From NCBI RefSeq assembly GCF_002086155.1, contig NZ_MVHE01000015.1, positions 42,943 through 106,942 on the forward strand: a DNA stretch of 64,000 nt, written 5' to 3'. Below, in pieces: positions 57,483-64,000 of the stretch; position 1 is the stretch's first letter; each line of letters opens with the position of its first letter. Source of the DNA: Mycobacterium angelicum (GTDB lineage: Bacteria > Actinomycetota > Actinomycetes > Mycobacteriales > Mycobacteriaceae). The translations under genes were made by a program, and so were the position numbers. The notes under the pieces were generated by a model. That model was not told where the DNA came from. It ran no database searches and saw only the letters and a list, made by a program, of their open reading frames with translations.

Positions 57483-57830
57483 TTATCCGGCCGAGCGAGT
57501 GTTGCGCTTATCGAGGAAGTCCGCCCAGGACACGACCTCGGGGTGCTGTTTGAGCAGCGCCCTGCGCTGGCGTTCAGTCATGCCGCCCCAGACGCCATAC
57601 TCGACCTGGTTGTCTAGCGCGTCTGCTGCGCATTCCCGCATTACCGGGCAGTGGCGGCAGATGGCCGCAGCCTTACGCTGCGCGGCTCCCCGGACAAAGA
57701 GTTCGTCAGGATCTGTGTTCTTGCACAGCGCATTCGACACCCAATCCCCAACTTCTGACTCACCTGAGCGCAGAATTCCATTTGCAGCTACCAGATTAAT
57801 TCGCCGCATCGCGGGCCGTGTTGCTGACAA
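57483..57830 (-). CDS. WhiB4-like iron-sulfur redox regulator
   Basis: 115 residues with four [4Fe-4S] ligands: Cys36, Cys58, Cys61, Cys67 (C-x2-C-x5-C) and the G-V-W-G-G turn at 79-83, followed by a basic R-Q-R-R-A-L-L-K. It matches WhiB4 (118 residues) nearly throughout as remembered, from T-R-P-A-x-R-R to E-V-V-S-W. TTG 57830 is chosen because AAGGG lies eight bases upstream and it aligns with the WhiB4 start; ATG 57809 is an alternative. The surroundings are not the usual whiB4 locus, so probably a paralogue. Confidence 0.88.
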   Translation of the reverse strand: MSATRPAMRRINLVAANGILRSGESEVGDWVSNALCKNTDPDELFVRGAAQRKAAAICRHCPVMRECAADALDNQVEYGVWGGMTERQRRALLKQHPEVVSWADFLDKRNTRSAG

Positions 57831-58048
57831 CGAAGTGTCCCTTCTTCCCGCCGCATGTTGCGATCGTTCCCGGCGGAAGACAAAGTGTGATCCGCATCTC
57901 GCCTAAGTTTAAGTTCACCGGTTGGATGCCAAGTGCACCAATTTTTGAATGCGCGCAAGAACGCTTGATTAAATTCAAACCGGCGTCGGCGGCGGCCCCG
58001 GGTGCCCGGTAGGGCGTAGGGCTTCTCCCGCGATGCCAGGAACAATTG

Positions 58049-58066
58049 GTTATAATACTGTAACCA
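58049..58066. promoter_or_regulatory. P450 promoter with dyad (site F)
   Basis: GGTTATAATACTGTAACC: 5-bp arms GGTTA/TAACC enclosing a perfect TATAAT -10 hexamer at 58051-58056. Its TACTGTAACC half matches site B at the tetR promoter exactly. Lies 52 bp before the small ORF and 129 bp before the P450. Confidence 0.6.
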
Positions 58067-58117
58067 TTACCGTTGAGCGTGCCGGACGGGCTTCATGTTG
58101 TCCGGAAAGGGCAGGAG

Positions 58118-58198
58118 ATGACCACGTTTAGCTGGCCTGTCGACGACGGCGCGGGTACGGAGTGGTGCGATGAGTTGCAGGTAGCGCGGGCCGAATGA
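58118..58198 (+). CDS. 26-residue small ORF coupled to P450
   Basis: ATG 58118 with AAAGG seven bases upstream (and AGGAG immediately before), running 26 codons to TGA 58196-58198, which overlaps the P450 ATG (ATGA). The peptide opens M-T-T-F-S-W-P-V-D-D-G and has one Cys and two Trp, no membrane segment. It may be a leader peptide or a translation-coupling device. Expression is not proven. Confidence 0.45.
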   Translation: MTTFSWPVDDGAGTEWCDELQVARAE

Positions 58199-59400
58199 CC
58201 ACGGCCGCCGTGGTCTTCGACCCGTTCTCCGAGGAGTTTTTCAACGATCCCTATCAGACTTACCGGCGAATGCGTGCTGAAGCACCCGTCTATTACAGCG
58301 CGGAGTACGACTTCTACGCGCTGACCCGCCACCACGATGTGGCGGCGGCCTTCAAGGACTTCGAAACTTACTCGTCTGCCTACGGTGTGGACCTCGCTCA
58401 GGTGCGTAAAGGCGAGGTGACCTCGCACGGATCGATCATTGCCATGGACCCTCCGGCGCACCGCCGCATGCGCGGTCTACTGAACAAGGTGTTCACCCCG
58501 CGCGCCATTCAGGCGTTGCGGCCGTTGGTGGCTGAAGTGGTGGACAAGCACCTATCTGCCGTGGATCCGGACGGCTTCGACTTCGTTCAGGATTTTTCGG
58601 CGCCGTTCCCCGTCGACGTGATGACGACGCTGCAGGGTGTTCCGGAGCAGGATCGCCAGCAGATTCGGCTGTGGATCGATGATCTGCTGCACCGCGACGC
58701 CGGCGAAGTCGAGATGAGTCAGGCGGGTCTGAAGTCGGCCGTCGACATGGCCATCTACTACTACCGGCTCACCAGAATGCGGCGTGAAAGTCTGGGTGAC
58801 GATCTGCTGAGCAGGCTGATCAACGCCGAGATCGAACGCGACAACGGACGGATGGAGCCACTGACCAACATCGAGATCACGGAATTCGCAACGCTATTGG
58901 GGGGCGCCGGTGCCGAGACGGTGACCAAACTGCTGGGCAACGCCGCGGTGGTGTTCGCCAGAAATCCCGGCCAGTGGCAGCAGCTACTACATGACCGCAG
59001 CAAGATTCCGCTTGCGGTCGACGAAATGCTGCGCTACGAAGCGCCCGCACAGTACAACGTGCGCCGCTCGATGCGCGCCGTCGGCCTGCACGGCACGACC
59101 ATACCGGCGGGTAAGCCGGTGTTCTTAGTGGGAGCTTCGGCTAACCGTGATCCGCTGGCGTGGACCGAGCCAGATACTTTCGACATCAACCGCGACCGCA
59201 CTCAGTCGCTCAATCTGGGGCTCGGCTATGGCATCCACAGCTGCCTGGGCGCGGCACTGGCGCGCCTGGAAAGCGCGATCGCATTGGGTCGGATGCTGGA
59301 TTTCATGCCGCGTTACGAGGTCGACTGGAGTAGCTGCAGGCGGGTGAACATGCAGAACGTGGCGGGCTGGAGCAATGTGCCGGTCCGGGTGCTGCGCTAG
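58195..59400 (+). CDS. cytochrome P450 monooxygenase
   Basis: 401 residues, soluble bacterial P450. I-helix G-G-A-G-A-E-T-V-T (oxygen activation), ExxR in E-M-L-R-Y-E, and heme-binding L-G-Y-G-I-H-S-C-L-G with Cys350. ATG 58195 overlaps the small upstream ORF. No ferredoxin gene is adjacent. Its stop shares CTAG with the convergent lipocalin-like gene. Likely hydroxylates a lipid or cyclic substrate fed into the nearby acyl-CoA pathway. Confidence 0.92.
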   Translation: MTTAAVVFDPFSEEFFNDPYQTYRRMRAEAPVYYSAEYDFYALTRHHDVAAAFKDFETYSSAYGVDLAQVRKGEVTSHGSIIAMDPPAHRRMRGLLNKVFTPRAIQALRPLVAEVVDKHLSAVDPDGFDFVQDFSAPFPVDVMTTLQGVPEQDRQQIRLWIDDLLHRDAGEVEMSQAGLKSAVDMAIYYYRLTRMRRESLGDDLLSRLINAEIERDNGRMEPLTNIEITEFATLLGGAGAETVTKLLGNAAVVFARNPGQWQQLLHDRSKIPLAVDEMLRYEAPAQYNVRRSMRAVGLHGTTIPAGKPVFLVGASANRDPLAWTEPDTFDINRDRTQSLNLGLGYGIHSCLGAALARLESAIALGRMLDFMPRYEVDWSSCRRVNMQNVAGWSNVPVRVLR

Positions 59401-59780
59401 CCCGTCTGCTCCCGGCGCCACACCAAGGTGCTGTTGATGGTCCTACCTTTTGACGACGTCACGCTCGCCGATAACGTCAACCGATCACCGTCAAGATGAG
59501 CGCGGCGAAACAGGCTCTGCCCCAATAGCTCCGGCGTATTCGATACCAGCACGTCGTGGCGCACCGTGGACGACGCCTCGTCGACATGGAACCTGCCACT
59601 GTACGCGATGTATTCGTCACCCGAATCGGATGTCAGCTGCGCGGACATGTAACCGTCGACGGTGTAGAGAATCAAGCCAAAAGGGTTCTGTCCCAGAGGG
59701 TGGCGGGACCCACCGGCGCTTCGGGAGACGAAGGACTCCAACATCCAACCGCCCAAGATCGCGTGATGCAATTCGCTCAT
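59397..59780 (-). CDS. lipocalin-like domain protein
   Basis: 127-residue beta-rich protein, with W-M-L-E-S-F-V-S-R near the start and L-I-L-Y-T-V-D-G-Y-M-S-A, typical of the lipocalin-5 family, whose members often accompany catabolic or polyketide genes. Start ATG 59780 overlaps the upstream ligase stop (ATGA). Function unknown; small-ligand binding is plausible. Confidence 0.8.
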   Translation of the reverse strand: MSELHHAILGGWMLESFVSRSAGGSRHPLGQNPFGLILYTVDGYMSAQLTSDSGDEYIAYSGRFHVDEASSTVRHDVLVSNTPELLGQSLFRRAHLDGDRLTLSASVTSSKGRTINSTLVWRREQTG

Positions 59781-61420
59781 GATTCGGCTTCGGCCTGTGC
59801 CCGCGCCCACCGGTAGTCTGCCTTCCCGGACGGGCTGCGCTGGATGACCGGGCGAAACACGATGGCCTTGGGGAGTTTGTAGCGGGCCAGCGATTGTGCG
59901 GCGTGGGCGACCAGCTCATCGGAGTCGGCGTCAGCCCCCTCGGCGAGCGCGACGATCGCCACCACTTCGGAGCCCCATCGTTCGCTCGGCCGACCGGAAA
60001 CCACCACGTCTGCCACCGCGGGATGCGAGGCGATCGCGGTCTCGACTTCCTCGGCGAAGATCTTCTCGCCGCCGGAGTTGATCGTCACCGAATCGCGGCC
60101 GAGCAATTCGATGCAGCCGTCGGTACGGTGTCGCGCCCGGTCGCCGGGAACCGCGTACCGTACGCCGTCGATGACGGGGAAGGTCGCCGCGGTTTTGACG
60201 GCGTCGCCCTTGTAGCCGAGCGGAACATGACCGCGCTGCGCCAGCCACCCGTTGCCGTCATGGCCCGGCGGCAGCATCGCCGTCAGGTCTTCGGCGGCCA
60301 CGAGGGTGTCCGGCCCGGCGTTGAAGGTGCCCGTCGACACCGCACCCGATGTTGACAGGTGGTGCATTTGGGCACCGGTCTCTGAGGATCCGACGCCGTC
60401 GACGACGACGGCATTGGGCAAGGCATCTATCAAACGCTGTTTGACGTACGGGGTCAACAGCGCGCCGCCGTTGGCGACGACGGCAAGCGACGACACATCC
60501 GCGACGCCCTTTTTGATGGCTGCCACCAGCGGGCGGGCTATCGCGTCGCCCACGACCGTCACCACCGCCACCCGCTCGCGTTCAATGGTGCGCACGACAT
60601 CCTCAGCGTCCAAATGGTCTACCACCGAGGGGAAAACGATGGACTGTCCGGTGGTCATGGCCGTCATCACGGTCCACTGGGCGGCGCCGTGGATCAGCGG
60701 CGGCAACACCATGAGTTTGGTTCCGGGCCCCGCGGTTACCCGCGCGGCGATCTCGTCGATGGAGCCGACGGGCTGGCCGGTGTAGAGATCACGGCCGCCG
60801 AAGGAAGTCATGAAGATGTCGTGCTGGCGCCACAGCACGCCCTTGGGCATGCCTGTCGTCCCGCCGGTGTAGAGCACGTACAGGTCATCAGGGGAGTGCT
60901 GCACCGGCGGCGGCCCGGGAGAAACGGATGCCAGCGCGTCCTCGTAATCGACTGCACCGTAGAGCAATTCGTTGCCCGAATCGTCGGCGATCTGGATCAA
61001 CACCCGCAGGGCAGGAAGGTCCGGCAGGACTTCGGCCACTCTTGGGGCGAACGCGGCGTGGTAGATCAGTGCGCTCGCGCCCGCATCCTCGAGAAGGTAC
61101 TGCAGCTCGTTCTTGACGTACCGGAAGTTGACGTTGAACGGGGCGACGCGCGCCGCAAAGCTGCCGAGCAGCGCCTCGACAAATTCGTTGCCGTTGTATG
61201 CATAGAGGCCCAGCAGGTCCTGGCCCACCTCATGGCCGGCCAGATCGGATCGCTCGGTGTGGCAGCCCAGTCCCTGCGAATGCAGGTATGCGGCAAGGCG
61301 GTTCGCTCGCTCGACGACCTGAGCGTAGCTGTAGCGCTTGTCGCCGTGGACGATCAGCTCGCGCTCACCGATCGCGGCGGCGACAGCGCGCGCGACGGCG
61401 GGCACGGTAAATTCAGACAT
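59777..61420 (-). CDS. acyl-CoA synthetase (FadD19/FadD17-like)
   Basis: 547 residues, ATG 61420. T-G-G-T-T-G-M-P-K-G-V-L-W-R, D-G-V-G-S-S-E-T-G, V-P-G-D-R-A-R and catalytic Lys in P-S-G-K-A-D-Y-R-W-A-R. Paralogue of the ligase at 49.1 kb. It lies 8 bp downstream of the thioesterase gene and overlaps the lipocalin gene. Confidence 0.91.
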   Translation of the reverse strand: MSEFTVPAVARAVAAAIGERELIVHGDKRYSYAQVVERANRLAAYLHSQGLGCHTERSDLAGHEVGQDLLGLYAYNGNEFVEALLGSFAARVAPFNVNFRYVKNELQYLLEDAGASALIYHAAFAPRVAEVLPDLPALRVLIQIADDSGNELLYGAVDYEDALASVSPGPPPVQHSPDDLYVLYTGGTTGMPKGVLWRQHDIFMTSFGGRDLYTGQPVGSIDEIAARVTAGPGTKLMVLPPLIHGAAQWTVMTAMTTGQSIVFPSVVDHLDAEDVVRTIERERVAVVTVVGDAIARPLVAAIKKGVADVSSLAVVANGGALLTPYVKQRLIDALPNAVVVDGVGSSETGAQMHHLSTSGAVSTGTFNAGPDTLVAAEDLTAMLPPGHDGNGWLAQRGHVPLGYKGDAVKTAATFPVIDGVRYAVPGDRARHRTDGCIELLGRDSVTINSGGEKIFAEEVETAIASHPAVADVVVSGRPSERWGSEVVAIVALAEGADADSDELVAHAAQSLARYKLPKAIVFRPVIQRSPSGKADYRWARAQAEAES

Positions 61421-61428
61421 CAGACCTC

Positions 61429-62046
61429 TCACGGTTGGTGGGGTAGCAGGCGGACCATCAGGCCGTTGGCCTCGGTGAGCAGCGTGTCGTCGGCGGCGGT
61501 CATGGTCGCGGTGATGAAGACCTTCCGGCCCTCGCATCTCGTGATCCGGCCATACGCGGTCAGTGGCTCATCGATCGGGGTGACGTTGCGGTAGTCGACG
61601 TGCAGGTAAGCCGTGCGGGTGGGGCGAATGTCGGCCGTAGAGACCACCATGCCGAATAGCCAGTCGTAGAAGAGCGGGATCATGCCCCCGTGTACCGCGT
61701 TGTTCCCGCCGACGTGGGATCGGGTGAAATGTCCGGTCATGGTTACCCCGTCGGCCCCGCCGTCGCGCAGCGTCCACGGCGGCAGCAGCGGATGGCCCAG
61801 GCCGGGTAGTTCGATGACCTTGCCCGCCGGCGCCTCGACGTCGGGCACCCGATGGGATTCCAGCATGGCGCAAGCGCTTTCGACCTGATCGGCAGCGGCG
61901 GCCCAAACCGAGGCATCGGGGTTGGTGGAGACGGTGAGGTCCTGCAGGCGCCGCATCGCGGCAGCGAACCGGCCCAGATCGGGCGGTGCGCCCAGCGGTT
62001 TGACTTCGGGGAATCCGCCGCGGATTCCGGGTGCGGTTTCGGTCAT
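61429..62046 (-). CDS. PaaI-type hot-dog thioesterase
   Basis: 205 residues; hot-dog motif N-N-A-V-H-G-G-M-I-P-L-F-Y-D-W with His-Gly-Gly and the Asp expected in PaaI relatives. ATG 62046 overlaps the upstream hydrolase stop (ATGA); ATG 62058 is four codons earlier. Resembles the thioesterase at 40.8 kb in motif only. Confidence 0.85.
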   Translation of the reverse strand: MTETAPGIRGGFPEVKPLGAPPDLGRFAAAMRRLQDLTVSTNPDASVWAAAADQVESACAMLESHRVPDVEAPAGKVIELPGLGHPLLPPWTLRDGGADGVTMTGHFTRSHVGGNNAVHGGMIPLFYDWLFGMVVSTADIRPTRTAYLHVDYRNVTPIDEPLTAYGRITRCEGRKVFITATMTAADDTLLTEANGLMVRLLPHQP

Positions 62047-62660
62047 GGTCCCTTCCATGTGTTGATCAACTCGTCGGTGGCGGTGATGGTGGCCAGCAGG
62101 GACAGGGTGTTGGCGATGACGGCTGCGCCGTACTCGCTGGGCACGCCGGCCACAGCATCGCTGGGTATGACAACGCGATACCCGGCATTGACCGCGTCCA
62201 TGACCACGTTGGGTATCGCGATGTTCAGCGAAACACCCACTACCACAATGGTGGAAAGCCCGAGGTTGCGCAGGATCGCATCGAGGTCGGTGCCGCCCAT
62301 CGGTCCGACGCCGTGCCAGCGACTCAACACCAAATCCGTTGGTTCGGGGCCTAATTCGGGGAGCAACGCGGCACCGGGCGACCCGGGTGCGATGTCCACG
62401 CCGTGTCCGACGGCGAAAACCTTGGCATTGTGATTGGAGCCGCGCCCATCGGGTCGTCGTTGCACCAGGCAATGCACCACCTGCACCCCGGCCACGCGGG
62501 CCGCCGGCAGCAGCCGCACGATGTTCGGCAGCGCGATCCGCCGCGCCTCCTCGGCGAGTACCGCAAGTCCGGCGTGCGGGCCGATGACCGCGCCCTGACA
62601 TTCCTGGGTGACGACCGCGGTGTGCTCGGGCGCCGCGAGGTCGGCGAGGCGGGCGGTCAT
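62043..62660 (-). CDS. isochorismatase-like (cysteine hydrolase fold) protein lacking the canonical Cys
   Basis: 205 residues from ATG 62660. Rossmann-like fold with V-V-T-Q-E-C-Q-G (the usual Asp is Glu), S-R-W-H-G-V and V-S-L-N-I-A-I-P-N-V-V-M-D-A. In active isochorismatases this last loop carries the nucleophilic Cys; here it reads Ala. Either a diverged subfamily with altered chemistry or an inactive homologue. ATG overlaps the end of the Rieske remnant. Confidence 0.8.
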   Translation of the reverse strand: MTARLADLAAPEHTAVVTQECQGAVIGPHAGLAVLAEEARRIALPNIVRLLPAARVAGVQVVHCLVQRRPDGRGSNHNAKVFAVGHGVDIAPGSPGAALLPELGPEPTDLVLSRWHGVGPMGGTDLDAILRNLGLSTIVVVGVSLNIAIPNVVMDAVNAGYRVVIPSDAVAGVPSEYGAAVIANTLSLLATITATDELINTWKGP

Positions 62661-62939
62661 CGTGCGGTCGCTGTGATGTCGTCGCGCGGCGGGACGTCGT
62701 AGCACTGGGTGGCCCAATTCCGCAACGCCATATAGGGTTTCGCATCGACTTTAGACAGTGCCGGATGCTTCACGGAGTTCTGTTTCGTCGTCGACAACAT
62801 GCAGTTCTCCGGATTCGTCGCGATGGGCGCCCATATCGTTGCCGAAATGGTGCAGCGGCCGGAGCTCTCCGGCCGCAAACTCGGGTGACCATCCGACCGT
62901 GAACCACCCGGTGACCTTCCAGGTGAACGGGACTTTCAC
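62657..62939 (-). pseudogene. remnant of a Rieske-type oxygenase alpha-subunit gene
   Basis: From GTG 62939 (GAGGAG five bases upstream) a frame reads K-V-P-F-T-W-K-V-T-G-W-F then G-E-L-H-V-V-D-D, the N-terminus of KshA-like ring-hydroxylating oxygenases. It stops at 62751-62753. In a second frame, S-V-K-H-P-A-L-S-K and L-R-N-W-A-T-Q-C-Y-D-V match the C-terminus of such enzymes and end at TGA 62657, overlapping the next gene's ATG. The Rieske C-x-H/C-x2-H cluster and the catalytic domain, about 270 residues, are missing. An out-of-frame internal deletion explains this. Confidence 0.75.
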
Positions 62940-62950
62940 GCCGGCTCCTC

Positions 62951-62985
62951 GGTATTGGCAATACTTAATCTATTACAGTATAGAT
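62951..62985. promoter_or_regulatory. promoter/operator region of the Rieske-remnant operon (site G)
   Basis: On the minus strand TACTGT (62975-62980) is a -10 candidate. GTATTGGCAATAC at 62952-62964 is a perfect palindrome between it and the ribosome binding site. GGCAATAC also occurs in site A at 40687-40694. Confidence 0.5.
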
Positions 62986-63545
62986 TTCAGCAGGATGCCG
63001 CGATGCGAGCAGGTGGGCAAGGAGCATGAATGAGAATGAAGCGGCTCACGACGCTCTGACACCCACCGCGCTCGTTGCCCCGACAGTGCTGATACACCCC
63101 AACTGTTATGCCGGTGGCATTCGCGAGTACCGGCGTCGCTACGTCAAGTCGCGGCCGACTGCTACTGCGGTTTCAAATTGGTTTCATCGTCATGGACAAA
63201 TCGGCCCGGGTAACGGACAAAAATGCCTCAACTGTCGCCAATTTGGCGTGTCGCGTATATAAAATGCCGCAGTCGCAACTGATCGTGGATAATAGTGCAC
63301 CGGCATAAGGCTATGGGGCCGCAAGCTAATCCCAAGTGGCACTGTACATTTGACCGTCCGGCATCGCTGCGTGCCTGAATGTCAATCATCTTTACACGAA
63401 TATAAATCGGATGTGATCTCGGCAACTTCTAACGCCGGCATCTGGACTTTGTTGCCCCATGTTGTCTAATGGTAATGCGCCATTAGTTGAAGGGCTGGCA
63501 GCTAATGCGCGGTTCGCCGGCCGCCCCACAATCGATTGAATCGAC
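62986..63545. other. 560-bp region without a convincing gene, more AT-rich than surroundings
   Basis: A 78-codon frame at 63026-63262 has GGAG only one base from its ATG and no recognisable domain; I do not call it. A 7-bp dyad CTAATGG/CCATTAG lies at 63466-63486. Otherwise I see nothing. Confidence 0.5.
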
Positions 63546-63548
63546 GTG

Positions 63549-63848
63549 ATGAAAGCTTTCATGGACCAAACTAATGGCCGCCATTACCTGGATGAACTTA
63601 TTGGGGATGGGCACCCGCCGCTACCCACTGCGGGGTTGGTCGACGCCGCCGCCGAAGCCGGTTTGGCCACTTGCCGGTTGACTCCAGTACAAGCGTGGGA
63701 ACTCCTGAAGTGCATCGAGAATGAACTGGCGACGACAATAGACCTTCTCAAATACATCGAAGCGATACTCGCTGATTCCTTGCCGCATAGGCGATTTAGC
63801 CCGAGCTACCTTCGCGCAAGCTTGGACGGATATGGCTTCCTACCCTGA
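63549..63848 (+). CDS. hypothetical protein, helical, 99 residues
   Basis: ATG 63549 (GTG 63546 one codon earlier), no clear ribosome binding site. The protein is mostly predicted helix (Q-A-W-E-L-L-K-C-I-E-N-E-L; I-D-L-L-K-Y-I-E-A-I-L-A) without membrane segment or signal peptide. I do not recognise a family. Base composition is lower in GC than neighbours. The stop lies in the first unit of the 12-bp repeats. Confidence 0.5.
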   Translation: MKAFMDQTNGRHYLDELIGDGHPPLPTAGLVDAAAEAGLATCRLTPVQAWELLKCIENELATTIDLLKYIEAILADSLPHRRFSPSYLRASLDGYGFLP

Positions 63849-63891
63849 GAGCTATCCTGAGAGCTATCCTGAGAGCTACCCTGAGAGGTTG
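63844..63891. repeat. 12-bp tandem repeat between convergent genes
   Basis: CCTGAGAGCTAT at 63844-63855 and 63856-63867, CCTGAGAGCTAC at 63868-63879, and a partial fourth unit from 63880. It spans the stop codons of the hypothetical gene (63846-63848) and of the YrbEB gene (63876-63878). Confidence 0.85.
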
Positions 63892-64000
63892 AAGTTGCCG
63901 TGCGCGCCGTATACCGCCAGCGAGATGAACAGCGTGATGACCACGACGACGATCAGTGAGGTCCGCACCGCCTGTCCGACGGCGATGCCCACGCCGACGG
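63876..64000 (-). CDS. YrbEB/MlaE-type permease of an mce operon (3' end only)
   Basis: Last 40 codons plus stop. The readable end, after a hydrophobic helix I-V-V-V-V-I-T-L-F-I-S-L, is A-V-Y-G-A-H-G-N-F-N-L-S-G, the ending I associate with mycobacterial YrbEB proteins. These are the membrane permeases of Mce lipid/sterol importers, so an mce operon probably starts to the right and ends... further genes lie outside view. Stop TAG is inside the 12-bp repeat. Confidence 0.75.
   Translation of the reverse strand, partial: VGVGIAVGQAVRTSLIVVVVITLFISLAVYGAHGNFNLSG

Noticed and set aside
63026..63262. 78-codon frame starting M-N-E-N-E-A
   Set aside because: The purine-rich GGAG is one base from the ATG, no homology is evident, and the region has no coding-like periodicity I can see. 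Left uncalled.

Overview
The window is a high-GC actinobacterial chromosome segment that I read as non-tuberculous Mycobacterium. The evidence is a PPE-SVP gene, the IrtAB siderophore transporter, a WhiB4-like protein, the Mec/CysO/CysM cysteine module, and a gene order that follows the M. tuberculosis Rv1326c-Rv1350 block as I remember it (no search was run). Species cannot be fixed from the sequence alone.

Positions 1-20,100 are conserved core. They hold glycogen/maltosyl-phosphate metabolism (glgB, glgE, divergent glgP), dinG, pncB1, clpS, a DUF2017 gene, a P1-type peptidase, mec-cysO-cysM, a rhomboid protease, murI, the Rv1339-type cAMP phosphodiesterase, rph, rdgB, two small membrane-protein genes and tRNA-Leu(UAG). 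An AraC/VOC/DUF1801 trio sits between the phosphodiesterase and rph.

At 20,155-26,016 a PPE-SVP gene faces irtA-irtB across a 352-bp gap with an IdeR-like iron box. The mycobactin lipid-tail genes (mbtK-N) that share this position in M. tuberculosis are absent here.

From 26 kb to about 63 kb the window is lipid or organic-acid catabolism: acyl-CoA ligases, enoyl-CoA hydratases, acyl-CoA dehydrogenases (including an adjacent small/large pair), two CaiB/BaiF proteins, a thiolase, SDRs, hot-dog thioesterases, two ACMSD-type amidohydrolases, a DHDPS-family lyase/aldolase and a P450. FabG2 and a broken Rv1352-like gene mark the left side and a split PAS-GGDEF/EAL gene marks the right side of what looks like a large insertion relative to M. 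tuberculosis. Between 40.6 and 47.8 kb several promoters carry related TACTGT/ACAGTA dyads, two of them nearly identical, suggesting one regulon, probably controlled by the TetR protein at 42.3-43.1 kb. Extensive stop/start overlaps show tight operons.

Notable items are the shared operator, a two-domain protein with a heme-oxygenase-like diiron (HDO) signature, a nonsense codon separating GGDEF from EAL, a 26-codon ORF coupled to a P450, the remnant of a Rieske oxygenase gene, and a broken secreted-protein gene. The right edge enters a YrbEB (mce-type lipid import) gene from its 3' end.
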